64,000 bases of DNA from the NCBI RefSeq assembly GCF_014874095.1, contig NZ_JADBEB010000001.1, forward strand, positions 496,001 to 560,000. Direction: 5' to 3'. The stretch comes from Plantactinospora soyae (GTDB lineage Bacteria; Actinomycetota; Actinomycetes; Mycobacteriales; Micromonosporaceae). Both the position numbers and the translations under genes were made by a program. The notes below the pieces were generated by a model. It saw only the letters and a program-made list of their open reading frames with translations. It was not told the DNA's origin and ran no database searches. Shown piece by piece: positions 8,836-16,993 of this stretch. The stretch's first letter is position 1; the number at the start of each line of letters is the position of its first letter.

Positions 8836-9177
8836 CTACGCGTCCGGGCCACCGCCGAGGACGTGCTGCCGGCCCCAGGCACCCAGTGGCGCCAGCGCCT
8901 CGTTCAGCGACACACCGAGCGGGGTCAACGAGTACTCGACGCGCGGCGGCACCTCGTCGTACGCCTCCCGGTGCACGATGCCGTCCGCCTCCAGCTCCCG
9001 AAGATGGGAGGCGAGCACCTTCTCGGTCACGCCAGGTATCAGCCTGCGTAGTTCACCGAAGCGGCACACCTGTTCGTCGAGCGCCCAGAGGATCAGCACC
9101 TTCCACTTCCCGCCGACCACGTCCATCGCCGCGTCGATTCCGCAGACGTACGCCCCTGGCCGTCGCGTACCCAGCAT
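8836..9177 (-). CDS. HxlR-family transcriptional regulator
   Basis: A 113-residue winged-helix repressor/activator. It has the HxlR signature: a Cys near the N-terminus (YVCGIDAAMDVVGGKWK), FGELRRLIPGVTEKVL, then PPRVEYSLTPLG. The start is taken at ATG 9177 because AGGAGGGG lies 9 bases upstream; the longer frame to 9243 adds 22 residues outside the family and runs into the repeats. The lone N-terminal Cys suggests possible thiol or electrophile sensing. It is divergent from an NAD(P)-dependent oxidoreductase, the usual HxlR arrangement, with tandem repeats in the shared promoter. Confidence 0.92.
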   Translation of the reverse strand: MLGTRRPGAYVCGIDAAMDVVGGKWKVLILWALDEQVCRFGELRRLIPGVTEKVLASHLRELEADGIVHREAYDEVPPRVEYSLTPLGVSLNEALAPLGAWGRQHVLGGGPDA

Positions 9178-9209
9178 CGCCCATCCCCTCCTGGTCGGTA
9201 CGCACGCCG

Positions 9210-9245
9210 CGAGGTAACCACCCACTTCGAGGTAACCACCCACTC
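9210..9245. promoter_or_regulatory. tandem 18-bp repeat in the HxlR/oxidoreductase promoter
   Basis: CGAGGTAACCACCCACTT (9210-9227) is followed directly by CGAGGTAACCACCCACTC (9228-9245). Just after, an imperfect inverted AAGTGC-GTACTT occurs (9249-9260). A likely HxlR operator region controlling both divergent genes. The 18-bp period could also be a recent slippage duplication. Confidence 0.5.
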
Positions 9246-9288
9246 CGAAGTGCGTACTTGTTCGCGTCCATCCGCGACGGCAAGTCTA

Positions 9289-10176
9289 GTGAGCGTGGAA
9301 ACGAACACCGCTCCGAAAACCTCTCTCACCCTCCTCGGGCTCGGCGGTATGGGTGCCGCGCTCGCCCGTGCCTGGCTGGGCGCCGGGCATCCGCTGACCG
9401 TATGGAACCGCACCGCCCGCCGGACCGCACCACTGGCCGCCGAGGGCGCGACGGTCGCCGGTACGGCCGCCGAGGCGGTGGCCGCGAACAGTCTCGTGGT
9501 GACCTGCCTGCTCGACGACGCCTCGGTCCGCGAGGCACTGGACGACGCCGACCTGACCGGCAGGGACCTGGTCAACCTCACCACCAGCACTCCGGGCCAG
9601 GCCCGCGCGCTCGCCCAGTGGACCCGGGAGCGCGGCGGGCGCTTCCTGGACGGCGGGATCATGGCGATTCCGCCGATGATCGGCGTTCCCGATTCCGGCG
9701 GTTACGTCTTCTACAGCGGGTCCCGTTCCTTCTTCGACGACCATCAGCGCACCCTGGCCGTACCCGCCGGCACGCGGTTCGTGGGTAGCGATGTCGGCTT
9801 CGCCGCCCTGCACGACGTGGCGTTGCTGAGCGCGATGAGCGGGATGTCCTCCGGGGTCGCGCACGCCTTCGCGCTGATCCACCGGGAGGAGATCGCGCCG
9901 AAGGACTTCGCCCCGCTGCTCGTCGACTGGCTGACCGCGATGGCCGCGCTGGTGCCGCTGACCGCCGCCCAGTTGGAGAGCGGCGACTACACCGTGGGGG
10001 CGGACTCCAATCTCGCCATGCTGGTGGCGGGCAACGCGACCCTGCTCCGCACGGCCGAGGAGCAGGGAGTCAGCGCCGAACTGATGACCCCGTACATGGA
10101 TCTGATGGCGCGCCGACTCGCCGACGGGCACGGCGACGAGAGCGACACCGGCGTGATCGACCTGCTCGTCCGCTGA
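9289..10176 (+). CDS. NAD(P)-dependent oxidoreductase, imine-reductase-like
   Basis: Member of the beta-hydroxyacid dehydrogenase / imine reductase superfamily. The Rossmann motif LGLGGMGAALARAW with VWNRT, then NLTTSTPGQA, matches the NADPH-binding half; the C-terminal half is the helical domain that dimerises in imine reductases. The substrate is unknown. GTG starts at 9289 and 9295 are both possible; neither has a strong ribosome binding site, so a leaderless message is possible. The frame extends back to 9250 but that part overlaps the repeats. The neighbouring divergent HxlR gene probably controls it. A paralogue with the same NADPH motif lies at 40081-40977 under different regulators. 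Confidence 0.87.
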   Translation: MSVETNTAPKTSLTLLGLGGMGAALARAWLGAGHPLTVWNRTARRTAPLAAEGATVAGTAAEAVAANSLVVTCLLDDASVREALDDADLTGRDLVNLTTSTPGQARALAQWTRERGGRFLDGGIMAIPPMIGVPDSGGYVFYSGSRSFFDDHQRTLAVPAGTRFVGSDVGFAALHDVALLSAMSGMSSGVAHAFALIHREEIAPKDFAPLLVDWLTAMAALVPLTAAQLESGDYTVGADSNLAMLVAGNATLLRTAEEQGVSAELMTPYMDLMARRLADGHGDESDTGVIDLLVR

Positions 10177-10214
10177 TCGAGCCGATCGTCGGCCGATCGG
10201 GCCGGCACAGTGAC

Positions 10215-10248
10215 CGAGGGGCCCGGCCGAAATCGGCCGGGCCCCTCG
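10215..10248. terminator. strong hairpin between convergent oxidoreductase and rho
   Basis: Perfect 16-bp arms (CGAGGGGCCCGGCCGA at 10215-10230 and its complement at 10233-10248). It lies between two convergent genes and can work in both directions. Confidence 0.85.
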
Positions 10249-10288
10249 TGGGTCGTTCACTCGAATCGCGCCGCTCCGGCGCCCCGGG

Positions 10289-12376
10289 TCACTCCCCGGG
10301 GGTGGACTTCGCGATCTGCATCAGGAACTCGATGTTGGTCCGGGACTGCTTGAGCCGGTCCAGCAGCAGGTCCAGTGCGGCCTGCGAGTCCAACGAGTGC
10401 AGCACCTTGCGCAACTTGTGGATGATGGCCAGCTCTTCCGGCGCGAGCAGGATCTCTTCCTTACGCGTGCTGGAGAGGTGGATGTCGATGGCCGGGAAGG
10501 TCCGCTTGTCGGCGATCTTCCGGTCCAGCTTCAACTCCGCGTTGCCGGTCCCCTTGAACTCCTCGAAGATCACCGTGTCCATCACGGACCCGGTCTCCAC
10601 CAGCGCGGTGGCGAGGATGGTCAGCGAGCCGCCGTTCTCGATGTTCCGCGCCGCGCCGAGGAAACGCTTCGGCGGGTACAGCGCGGTGGAATCGATACCG
10701 CCGGACATGATCCGACCACTGGCCGGTGCGGCCAGGTTGTACGACCGACCGAGCCGGGTCACCGAGTCGAGCAGTACGACCACGTCGTGGCCCAGCTCGA
10801 CCAGGCGCTTGGCCCGCTCGATCGCCAGCTCCGCGACGGTGGTGTGGTCCTGCGGCGGACGGTCGAAGGTGGCCGCGACAACCTCGCCCTTGACCGAGCG
10901 CTGCATGTCGGTGACCTCTTCGGGCCGCTCGTCGACCAGTACGACCATCAGGTGGCACTCGGGGTTGTTGGTCGTGATCGCGTTGGCGATCGCCTGCAAC
11001 ACCATGGTCTTACCCGCCTTCGGCGGAGACATGATGAGCGCCCGCTGGCCCTTGCCGATCGGCGTCACCAGGTCCATGACCCGGGTGGTGAGGATGTGCG
11101 GCTCGGTCTCCAACCGCAGCCGCTCCTGCGGGTAGAGCGGGGTGAGCTTGTAGAACTCGGGCCGCCGCTTCGCCTCCTCCGGGTCCATCCCGTTGATCGT
11201 GTCGAGCCGGACGAGCGGGTTGTACTTGTCCCGCCGCTGCTCGCCGTCCCGGGAGGCCCGGACCGCGCCGGTGACAGCGTCACCGCGGCGCAGGCCGTAC
11301 TTCTTGACCTGGGACATCGACACGTAGACGTCGTTGGGACCGGCCAGGTAGCCGGTGGTCCGGACGAACGCGTAGTTGTCGAGCACGTCGATGATGCCGG
11401 CCACCGGAACGAGTACGTCGTCCTCGTTGACCTGCGGCTCCCGCGTGCTGCCGCCGCCGCTGTCGCCGTTGTCCGGACGGTCGTTGCGACCCCGGCGCCG
11501 GTCCCGGAACCGGCTGCGCCGGCTGCGCCGTCCACCGCTGTCGTCGTCGTCGCCGTCGTTGTCCCGGTCCACCGGACGCTGACCCCGGTCGCCACGCGAC
11601 TCGCCGCGCTCGCCCCGGTCGTTGCCGCGCTCGCCCCGGTCGTTACGGTCCCGGCCGTTCCGGGAGTCACCACGGTCGGCCCGCTCACCACGGTCGCCAC
11701 CGTCGGTCCGCTCGGCACCCTCGGCACGGTCGCCGCGCTCGGCCCGCTCACCACGGTCGGCCCGCTCACCACGGTCGCCGCGCTCACCACGGTCGCCGCG
11801 CTCAGCGCGGTCGCCGCGATCGGCGCGGTCGGTCCGCTCGCCCCGCTCGGCGCGGTCGGTCCGCTCGGCGCGCTCCGGACGCTCGGCCCGCTCGGCCCGC
11901 TCCGGACGCTCGGTCCGCTCCACCGGGGGCGCCTCGGTCTCCACCTCGGCGGTGGCGGCAGCGGTCCGGCTGGATCGCCGCGACGTACGCGTCCGCCCTT
12001 CGCCGGCAGCGGCAGCGGCCGGTGCCTGCTCTGCGGCAGCCCGGCGCTCACCGTCCGGTCGGTCGCTCTCGCGCACCTCGGCCCGTACCTCGTCGCGAGC
12101 CGGCGCAGCTGCGGCCGACACCTCGGCGCGGGGACGTGGCGCACCGCCACTGGCGGCACTGGTGGTGCCGGACTGCCGCTCGGAAATCGCGGCAATCAGC
12201 TCGCCCTTGCGCATCCGGGCCGTACCGGAGATGCCGAGCGACGCGGCCAGGCTCTGCAACTCTGGCAGCAGCATCGCCGACAGCCCGGTTCCGGTCCGCC
12301 GACGGCGGGTAGAACCTGCGGTGGCTTCGCCAGCGACGTTGGAAACATCCGACGTCACGTCGGTGGTGTCGCTCAA
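10289..12376 (-). CDS. rho: transcription termination factor Rho
   Basis: Hexameric RNA-dependent ATPase that ends transcription. Start taken at TTG 12376 (SDTTDV follows) with AAGGA five bases upstream; the longer frame adds 17 unrelated residues. Order of parts (695 residues): Rho N-terminal helical domain (~25-60, ELQSLAASLGI), a long low-complexity insert of Arg/Asp/Glu/Gly (~60-300), the RNA-binding cold-shock-like domain (VAGIIDVLDNYAFVRTTGYL), the ATPase with Walker A PPKAGKT and VVLVDERPEEVTDM, and a normal C-terminus. Such inserts are typical for high-GC actinobacterial Rho and add RNA-binding capacity. It lies downstream of thrB, with a 298-bp leader. Confidence 0.98.
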   Translation of the reverse strand: MSDTTDVTSDVSNVAGEATAGSTRRRRTGTGLSAMLLPELQSLAASLGISGTARMRKGELIAAISERQSGTTSAASGGAPRPRAEVSAAAAPARDEVRAEVRESDRPDGERRAAAEQAPAAAAAGEGRTRTSRRSSRTAAATAEVETEAPPVERTERPERAERAERPERAERTDRAERGERTDRADRGDRAERGDRGERGDRGERADRGERAERGDRAEGAERTDGGDRGERADRGDSRNGRDRNDRGERGNDRGERGESRGDRGQRPVDRDNDGDDDDSGGRRSRRSRFRDRRRGRNDRPDNGDSGGGSTREPQVNEDDVLVPVAGIIDVLDNYAFVRTTGYLAGPNDVYVSMSQVKKYGLRRGDAVTGAVRASRDGEQRRDKYNPLVRLDTINGMDPEEAKRRPEFYKLTPLYPQERLRLETEPHILTTRVMDLVTPIGKGQRALIMSPPKAGKTMVLQAIANAITTNNPECHLMVVLVDERPEEVTDMQRSVKGEVVAATFDRPPQDHTTVAELAIERAKRLVELGHDVVVLLDSVTRLGRSYNLAAPASGRIMSGGIDSTALYPPKRFLGAARNIENGGSLTILATALVETGSVMDTVIFEEFKGTGNAELKLDRKIADKRTFPAIDIHLSSTRKEEILLAPEELAIIHKLRKVLHSLDSQAALDLLLDRLKQSRTNIEFLMQIAKSTPGE
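11600..11940 (-). repeat. rho: degenerate tandem repeats coding the Rho insert
   Basis: Short GC-rich units of the CGGTCGCCGCG / CGGTCCGCTCG type recur many times, encoding ERGDRGERADRGE-like blocks. Length is expected to vary between strains by slippage. The reading frame remains intact. Confidence 0.85.
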
Positions 12377-12674
12377 TGGATTCCTTCCCTCGATAAGGCC
12401 GGGGCTGCCCGTGGCCTGAAGAACCAACCGGCCGGGCGGCCTCGGTGCACCCGCCTCGCATGACGCGTAGCGGGAGTCTGTAACACAGCAGCCGGTTGGT
12501 TTCCCGACTCACCAACATCGGTGAGCAGGTCTCGCCGCCTGCGGCGACCTGTGGAAACTGCGGTGCGGCGTGAACCTAGGCAGGGGTGAGACGGGCTGAC
12601 CGCCGAAAGCTTCGGGGGTGCACCGACCCGCAGGAGTCGCATTGCTTCGCGGCTGTGCTAGGTCTAGAGCGTAA
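12377..12674 (-). promoter_or_regulatory. rho leader region with two hairpins
   Basis: The 298 bp between thrB and rho contain no gene. Two inverted repeats are visible: 12495-12516 (GTTGGT/ACCAAC) and 12526-12551 (CAGGT..CGCCGC paired with GCGGCG.ACCTG). They may shape a long rho 5' UTR, where Rho is known to autoregulate in other bacteria, or end thrB transcription. I did not find a clear -35/-10 pair. Confidence 0.4.
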
Positions 12675-13631
12675 TCAACTCTTCCGACCTGCGGCAACAG
12701 GGTCCCGCTCGGCGTGTCCCAGTCTACCCCTATAGACCCGCGCCCCGGCTACGTCTATGGGCAACCTTTGCGAGGTCCAGTGCATTCCCGGCGTGAATTC
12801 CTCGTCGAGCCTGGTCAACGCCAGAACCGACGGGCCCGCCCCACTGACCACAGCCGCCACACCGGCCGCACGCAACTCAGCCAGAAGCGCCGCAGTACCG
12901 GGCATTCCGCCCGCCCGGTACTGCTGGTGCAACCGATCCTCGGTCGCCGCGAAGAGCAGGGTCGGGTCGGCGGTCAGGGCGTGGACCAGCAGGGCGGCCC
13001 GGCCGGCGTTGCGGGCCGCGTCGCCGTGCGGGACCGTCGCCGGCAGTGCCGCCCTGGCCACGGCGGTCAAACCCCGCTCCTGCGGTACGAAGACGGTGGG
13101 CTCGACATCCGGGGCGACCGGCAGCGTCACCGCCCGGCCCGGGTCGTCCGGCTCCGCCCAGGCGATGGTGAACCCGCCGAGCAGGCAGGGCGCGACGTTG
13201 TCCGGGTGCCCCTCCAGCCCGGCCGCCAGCCGCAGCGCCGCGGCGTCGTCGAGGTCCCGCTCCCCATCGGTGACCAGGGCCCGGGCCAGCAGCACCCCGG
13301 CGACGATCGCCGCCGACGAGGAGCCCAGGCCGCGAGCCTGCGGGATCCGGTTGACGCATTCGACGGCCAGCCCGGACGGCTGGCCACCGAGCGCGTCGAA
13401 GCCGGCCCGCATGGCCCGGACGACCAGGTGCTCGTCCCCGTCCGGCAGCTCGCCCGCGCCCTGCCCGGTGACCTCGACCCGGCAGCCGTCCGAGGTGATC
13501 CGGGCGCCGACGTCGTCGTACAGCGCCAGCGCCAGGCCGAGCGTGTCGAAGCCGGGGCCGAGGTTGGCGCTGGTCGCCGGCACCCGGACCCGGACCGGCT
13601 CGGAAAGGAAGGAGGGCCGCATCCGGCTCAT
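12675..13631 (-). CDS. thrB: homoserine kinase
   Basis: GHMP kinase making O-phospho-L-homoserine, the step before threonine synthase. It has the N-terminal VRVPATSANLGPGFDTLGLAL block and the phosphate-binding loop GLGSSSAAIVAG. The 318-residue length is usual. The ATG lies one base after the stop of the RHH regulator gene, so thrB seems translationally coupled to the SPFH-RHH pair rather than to thrC, which is 7 kb away on the same strand. Confidence 0.96.
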   Translation of the reverse strand: MSRMRPSFLSEPVRVRVPATSANLGPGFDTLGLALALYDDVGARITSDGCRVEVTGQGAGELPDGDEHLVVRAMRAGFDALGGQPSGLAVECVNRIPQARGLGSSSAAIVAGVLLARALVTDGERDLDDAAALRLAAGLEGHPDNVAPCLLGGFTIAWAEPDDPGRAVTLPVAPDVEPTVFVPQERGLTAVARAALPATVPHGDAARNAGRAALLVHALTADPTLLFAATEDRLHQQYRAGGMPGTAALLAELRAAGVAAVVSGAGPSVLALTRLDEEFTPGMHWTSQRLPIDVAGARVYRGRLGHAERDPVAAGRKS

Positions 13632-13632
13632 G

Positions 13633-13842
13633 CTAGGTGGCCTCGTCCGGCGCGGACTCCGGCGCCTCCCCCGGACCGGAGTCCCGGGCCGGTCTCGGGG
13701 TCCGGCCGGCCGAACGCAGGGCCAGCCGCAGCGCGTACTCGATCTGGGCGTTGACGCTGCGGAGATCGTCCGACGCCCACCTGGCGATCGCGTCGTAGAC
13801 CTGCGGATCGATCCGGAGCAGGAGTTTCTTGCGTTCGGCCAT
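13633..13842 (-). CDS. ribbon-helix-helix (Arc/MetJ-like) small DNA-binding protein
   Basis: A 69-residue protein. The beta strand KKLLLRIDP followed by two helices ([28 protein letters not shown]) is a ribbon-helix-helix fold, which binds DNA as a dimer. The last ~25 residues are Pro/Ala/Glu-rich and probably disordered. It lies 13 bp after an SPFH gene and 1 bp before thrB. The best guess is that it autoregulates this operon through the GATATC repeats upstream of the SPFH gene. I see no toxin partner, so an antitoxin role has no support. Confidence 0.85.
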   Translation of the reverse strand: MAERKKLLLRIDPQVYDAIARWASDDLRSVNAQIEYALRLALRSAGRTPRPARDSGPGEAPESAPDEAT

Positions 13843-13855
13843 TGGTACGCGGGCC

Positions 13856-14722
13856 TTAGCTGTAGAGGGAGCCGGCGTTCACCACCGGCTGGGCGGCACG
13901 GTCACCGCAGAGTACGACCAGCAGGTTCGACACCATCTGGGCCTTCCGTTCCTCGTCCAGCTCCACCACGTCCTCCTCGCGCAGCCGCTCCAGCGCGTTC
14001 GAGACCATGCCCACCGCACCCTCGACGATCTTGAACCGGGCACCGACGATCGCACTCGCCTGCTGCCGGGCCAGCATCGCGTGGGCGATCTCGGGCGCGT
14101 ACGCCAGGTGCGTGGTACGCGATTCGAGCACCTCCACGCCGGCCAACTGGACCCGTTCGCGCAGCTCGTGTGTCAACTCCTCGCTGACGACCGTGCTGTC
14201 CCGCAGACTCGCCCGGCCGGAGTCGTGTGCCTCGTACGGATAGCTGGTCGCCAGGTGCCGGACGGCCGCCTCGGACTGCACGGCGACGTACTCGACGTGG
14301 TCGTCGACGGCGAAGGCGGCCTTGTAGGCGTCGACCACCTGCCACACGACGACGGCCGCGATCTCCACCGGATTGCCGTCGGCGTCCGAGACCTTGAGTC
14401 GGGCGGTCTCGAAGTTACGCACCCGCAGCGTGACCTTCTTCCGGTCGGTCAGCGGCCAGGTCCAGTGCAGCCCGGCCGTCCGGATGGTGCCGACGTACCG
14501 GCCGAAGAACTGCACCACCTGCGCCTCGTTCGGGTTCACCACGGTGAACCCGGTGGCCGCCAGCACGGCGAGTACGACGTAGACGACGCCGACGACGATG
14601 ATCCGGGGATGCACCCCGGACTCGTCGAGCACGGGCTGGATGATCGCGATCCCGGCGGCGGCCAGGATCAGTAGAACTCCGATCGGAATGAACCCCGAGA
14701 TCCGGAAGGCGGCTCGCTCCAT
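13856..14722 (-). CDS. SPFH/Band-7 (stomatin-prohibitin-like) membrane protein
   Basis: A 288-residue protein with two hydrophobic N-terminal segments (~10-30 and ~42-62), then an SPFH domain ([29 protein letters not shown] and following) and a helical C-terminal part containing [20 protein letters not shown]. Family members oligomerise at membranes and organise microdomains. It has a good GGGAG site before the ATG. It is first in an apparent SPFH-RHH-thrB operon. The exact function is unknown. Confidence 0.92.
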   Translation of the reverse strand: MERAAFRISGFIPIGVLLILAAAGIAIIQPVLDESGVHPRIIVVGVVYVVLAVLAATGFTVVNPNEAQVVQFFGRYVGTIRTAGLHWTWPLTDRKKVTLRVRNFETARLKVSDADGNPVEIAAVVVWQVVDAYKAAFAVDDHVEYVAVQSEAAVRHLATSYPYEAHDSGRASLRDSTVVSEELTHELRERVQLAGVEVLESRTTHLAYAPEIAHAMLARQQASAIVGARFKIVEGAVGMVSNALERLREEDVVELDEERKAQMVSNLLVVLCGDRAAQPVVNAGSLYS

Positions 14723-14742
14723 GACATCTCCCTGCTAGCGAT

Positions 14743-14760
14743 GTGATATCACGAGGATAT
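14743..14760. promoter_or_regulatory. tandem GATATC operator upstream of the SPFH gene
   Basis: The palindrome GTGATATCAC (14743-14752) is followed by a second GATATC (14755-14760), placed 10 bp after the first GATATC (14745-14750). Two palindromic sites one helical turn apart are how ribbon-helix-helix dimers often bind. They lie ~20-40 bp before the SPFH start. Confidence 0.5.
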
Positions 14761-14857
14761 CCGACGCCCGCCACCGGAGGAAGAGGCGGGTCGCCCAGTG
14801 GGGATTCGCGGGTGGCTTACCTGAGATGCCGCAGCTTTCGGGCCCGACCGGTCGGGA

Positions 14858-15529
14858 TCACGGCAGGCGGGTCTGGTCGCCGGCGGCTCCCCGGCTCCGC
14901 TGCGAGAACGGGTAGCTCACCCTCCGCAACCGCTGGAGCAGGCCGGGCGGGCGCAGCGCCGAGGCACGGCTGCCGTCCGGATCGAAGGCCAGCGCCGCGT
15001 CCACCTCGGCGGGCAGCCGCGCACCGAAGACGACCCGCCCGAACCGCCGCCACGGACCGGTGACGCCGACGGCGAAGAGGTCCAGGCAGGCGGCGTCCCG
15101 GTCGGCGAGCGACGCCACCTCGGCCAGGGTACGGCCGAGCGGCCGGGGCGAGCGCGCGGTGACGTACACCCGGCGGCCGTCTATCCGGTACGCCAACAGG
15201 CTGCCGTACGGGCCGGCGAAGTCGTACCTCGGCATCGGCAGGTGCCGCAACACCCGCCGCTGACTGCTCGCGGAGAGCAGCAGGTCGAACGGGCCGGTGT
15301 CGCCGTGCAGCCGGAGGGCGAGCCCCAACAGGTCGGGCCAGCCGTCCGGGGTGGGCAGGCCACGGGAGAGCCGCAGCGTCGCGGCGCGGCGACCGGCGCT
15401 GCCCGCCAGCCGGACCGCCAGCGGCCCCCACAACTCGACCTGACCGGTGAAGGAGAGGCCGCGCGGATGCAGCAGCCGACCGCCGCGCCACCTGGCCAGG
15501 CGACCGGCCACTCGGGCATCCGGCACCAC
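14858..15529 (-). CDS. conserved actinobacterial protein of unknown function
   Basis: A 223-residue protein with no signal peptide or membrane segment. Blocks such as LLHPRGLSFTGQVELWG, LRLSRGLPTPDGWPDLLGLA and FDLLLSAS remind me of actinobacterial proteins annotated as phosphodiesterase or compared with the catalase fold, but catalytic residues are not evident. I therefore leave the function open. It lies on the same strand between the MFS exporter and the SPFH gene, with ~90 bp on the exporter side and ~135 bp on the SPFH side, so it may follow the exporter in a transcript. Confidence 0.6.
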   Translation of the reverse strand: MVPDARVAGRLARWRGGRLLHPRGLSFTGQVELWGPLAVRLAGSAGRRAATLRLSRGLPTPDGWPDLLGLALRLHGDTGPFDLLLSASSQRRVLRHLPMPRYDFAGPYGSLLAYRIDGRRVYVTARSPRPLGRTLAEVASLADRDAACLDLFAVGVTGPWRRFGRVVFGARLPAEVDAALAFDPDGSRASALRPPGLLQRLRRVSYPFSQRSRGAAGDQTRLP

Positions 15530-15620
15530 GTCGATGGCCCGGAGTACCCCGGCGACCCCGAAGTATCGGCGCCCCGCCCCGGTTTTTCCGATACTTCCCG
15601 GCGCCGGCCCACGCCTGCGG

Positions 15621-16865
15621 TCAGCCCGGCTGGGCGGCGGTCTCCGGGCCCTGCTCGCCGGACAGGTCGAGCCGCCGGGTCGCCACCCACCAGCCGACGG
15701 CGTAGACCAGGGTGGTCAGCCCGCAGCCGGCCAGCACCACCCGCTGGTCGACGTGGTCCACCACACCGGCCACCACCAGTTGGCTGACCGCGATGGCCAC
15801 GGTCGCCAGCATCATGTCGGTGGCGAAGACCCGTCCCCGCAACCGGTCCGGCACCTCGCCCTGCAACGCGTAGTTCGACATCACCCAGTTGCTGCCGCCG
15901 GCGAAGTGCGCGACGAAGACCAGTACCAGGACCAGCGGGAACCAGTTCGTCAGCGACACACCGAGATAACCCAACCCGTACGTCGACATCGACAGCGCGA
16001 GGCCGGGCAGCAGCCAGGACCGGTGGTTCAGCACCCGACGCATCAGCAGCGGCCCGATCAGCACACCCGCACCGCGTACCGCGAAGAGCAGGCCGGTGCC
16101 CAGCGCACCGACCCCGTACAGGCCGGCCAGCAGCGGAAACACGGTCAGCACGCCGTTGCCGAGGCCGACCGCGCTCTTCACGGTCACCAGGGCCAGCACC
16201 CGGGGACGGCGCCCGATGTACTGCAACGCCTCCCGGATCGCCGTCCACGGGCGCGGCACCGGCAGGTCCAGGTCGCGCGGCGCCTGCAACGGGCGGCGGA
16301 TCAGGCAGGTCAGGCCGGAGGCCACCGCCAGGCCGACCGAGGCCACCCAGAAACAGGCGTACGGCCCCACCGCGGCGGTCAGCACCCCGCCGAGCGACGC
16401 CCCGACGATGCTCATCGTGCCCCACGCCGAGCCGGCGACCGCGTTCGCGGCGGGCAGGTCGTCCGGGTCGACCACGTTCGGCAGGGCCGCCGATGCCGCC
16501 GGCGAGTAGAACGCCTTCGCGACCGCCACCGCCCCGATCGCGACCAGCGCCAACCAGGCGGTGCCGGCGCTGCGTACCCCGAGCAGCAGGACGATCGCGG
16601 CCAGCGCGGTCAGGTTCGACGCGATCAGGATCTTCTTGCGGTCCAGCCGGTCGGCGACGGTCCCGGCGTACGGCAGCAGCAGGGCGAGAATCCCGTTGTC
16701 GACGGCGAGCACCAGTGCTCCCCACACACCGCTGCCGGTCAGCTTCGGCAGCAGCACCAGCAGCGGCACCATGACGAACCAGTCGGCTCCGAACACCACG
16801 AGTTCGGCACTGAACAGACGGCGGAAATCCCGGTTGTGGGTAAGGACGGAAAGGGGTGACGACAC
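15621..16865 (-). CDS. MFS transporter (putative exporter)
   Basis: A 414-residue integral membrane protein with ~12 hydrophobic segments. The start MSSPLSVLTHNRDFRRLFSAELVVFGADWF and a loop AGTVADRLDRKKIL (GxxxDRxxRK motif A) place it in the drug-exporter-like MFS (TetV/enterobactin exporter-like) group. GTG start at 16865. The substrate is unknown. It lies just downstream of the RND exporter but is separated by a strong hairpin, so it is probably transcribed on its own. Confidence 0.88.
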   Translation of the reverse strand: MSSPLSVLTHNRDFRRLFSAELVVFGADWFVMVPLLVLLPKLTGSGVWGALVLAVDNGILALLLPYAGTVADRLDRKKILIASNLTALAAIVLLLGVRSAGTAWLALVAIGAVAVAKAFYSPAASAALPNVVDPDDLPAANAVAGSAWGTMSIVGASLGGVLTAAVGPYACFWVASVGLAVASGLTCLIRRPLQAPRDLDLPVPRPWTAIREALQYIGRRPRVLALVTVKSAVGLGNGVLTVFPLLAGLYGVGALGTGLLFAVRGAGVLIGPLLMRRVLNHRSWLLPGLALSMSTYGLGYLGVSLTNWFPLVLVLVFVAHFAGGSNWVMSNYALQGEVPDRLRGRVFATDMMLATVAIAVSQLVVAGVVDHVDQRVVLAGCGLTTLVYAVGWWVATRRLDLSGEQGPETAAQPG

Positions 16866-16914
16866 GTGTCGGCACCTTACCTGCCGGCGGCCCGGACCCC
16901 TGGTGGGGACGGTG

Positions 16915-16945
16915 TCGGGCCAGGCCGGTACCCGGCCTGGCCCGA
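16915..16945 (-). terminator. hairpin downstream of the RND gene
   Basis: Perfect 14-bp arms (TCGGGCCAGGCCGG at 16915-16928, complement at 16932-16945) with a 3-base loop, ~50 bp after the RND stop. Confidence 0.8.
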
Positions 16946-16993
16946 TCCGTTCAGTTTTCTCCGGCGCCCCTTACGGGTCTGGCGTCAGCCCGG

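Noticed and set aside
10397-12463. Long plus-strand ORF opposite rho
   Set aside because: Shadow of the repeat-rich rho gene; no ribosome binding site or recognisable domain.
13633-13842. Toxin-antitoxin module for the RHH gene
   Set aside because: Neighbours are an SPFH protein and thrB; no toxin-like gene is adjacent.
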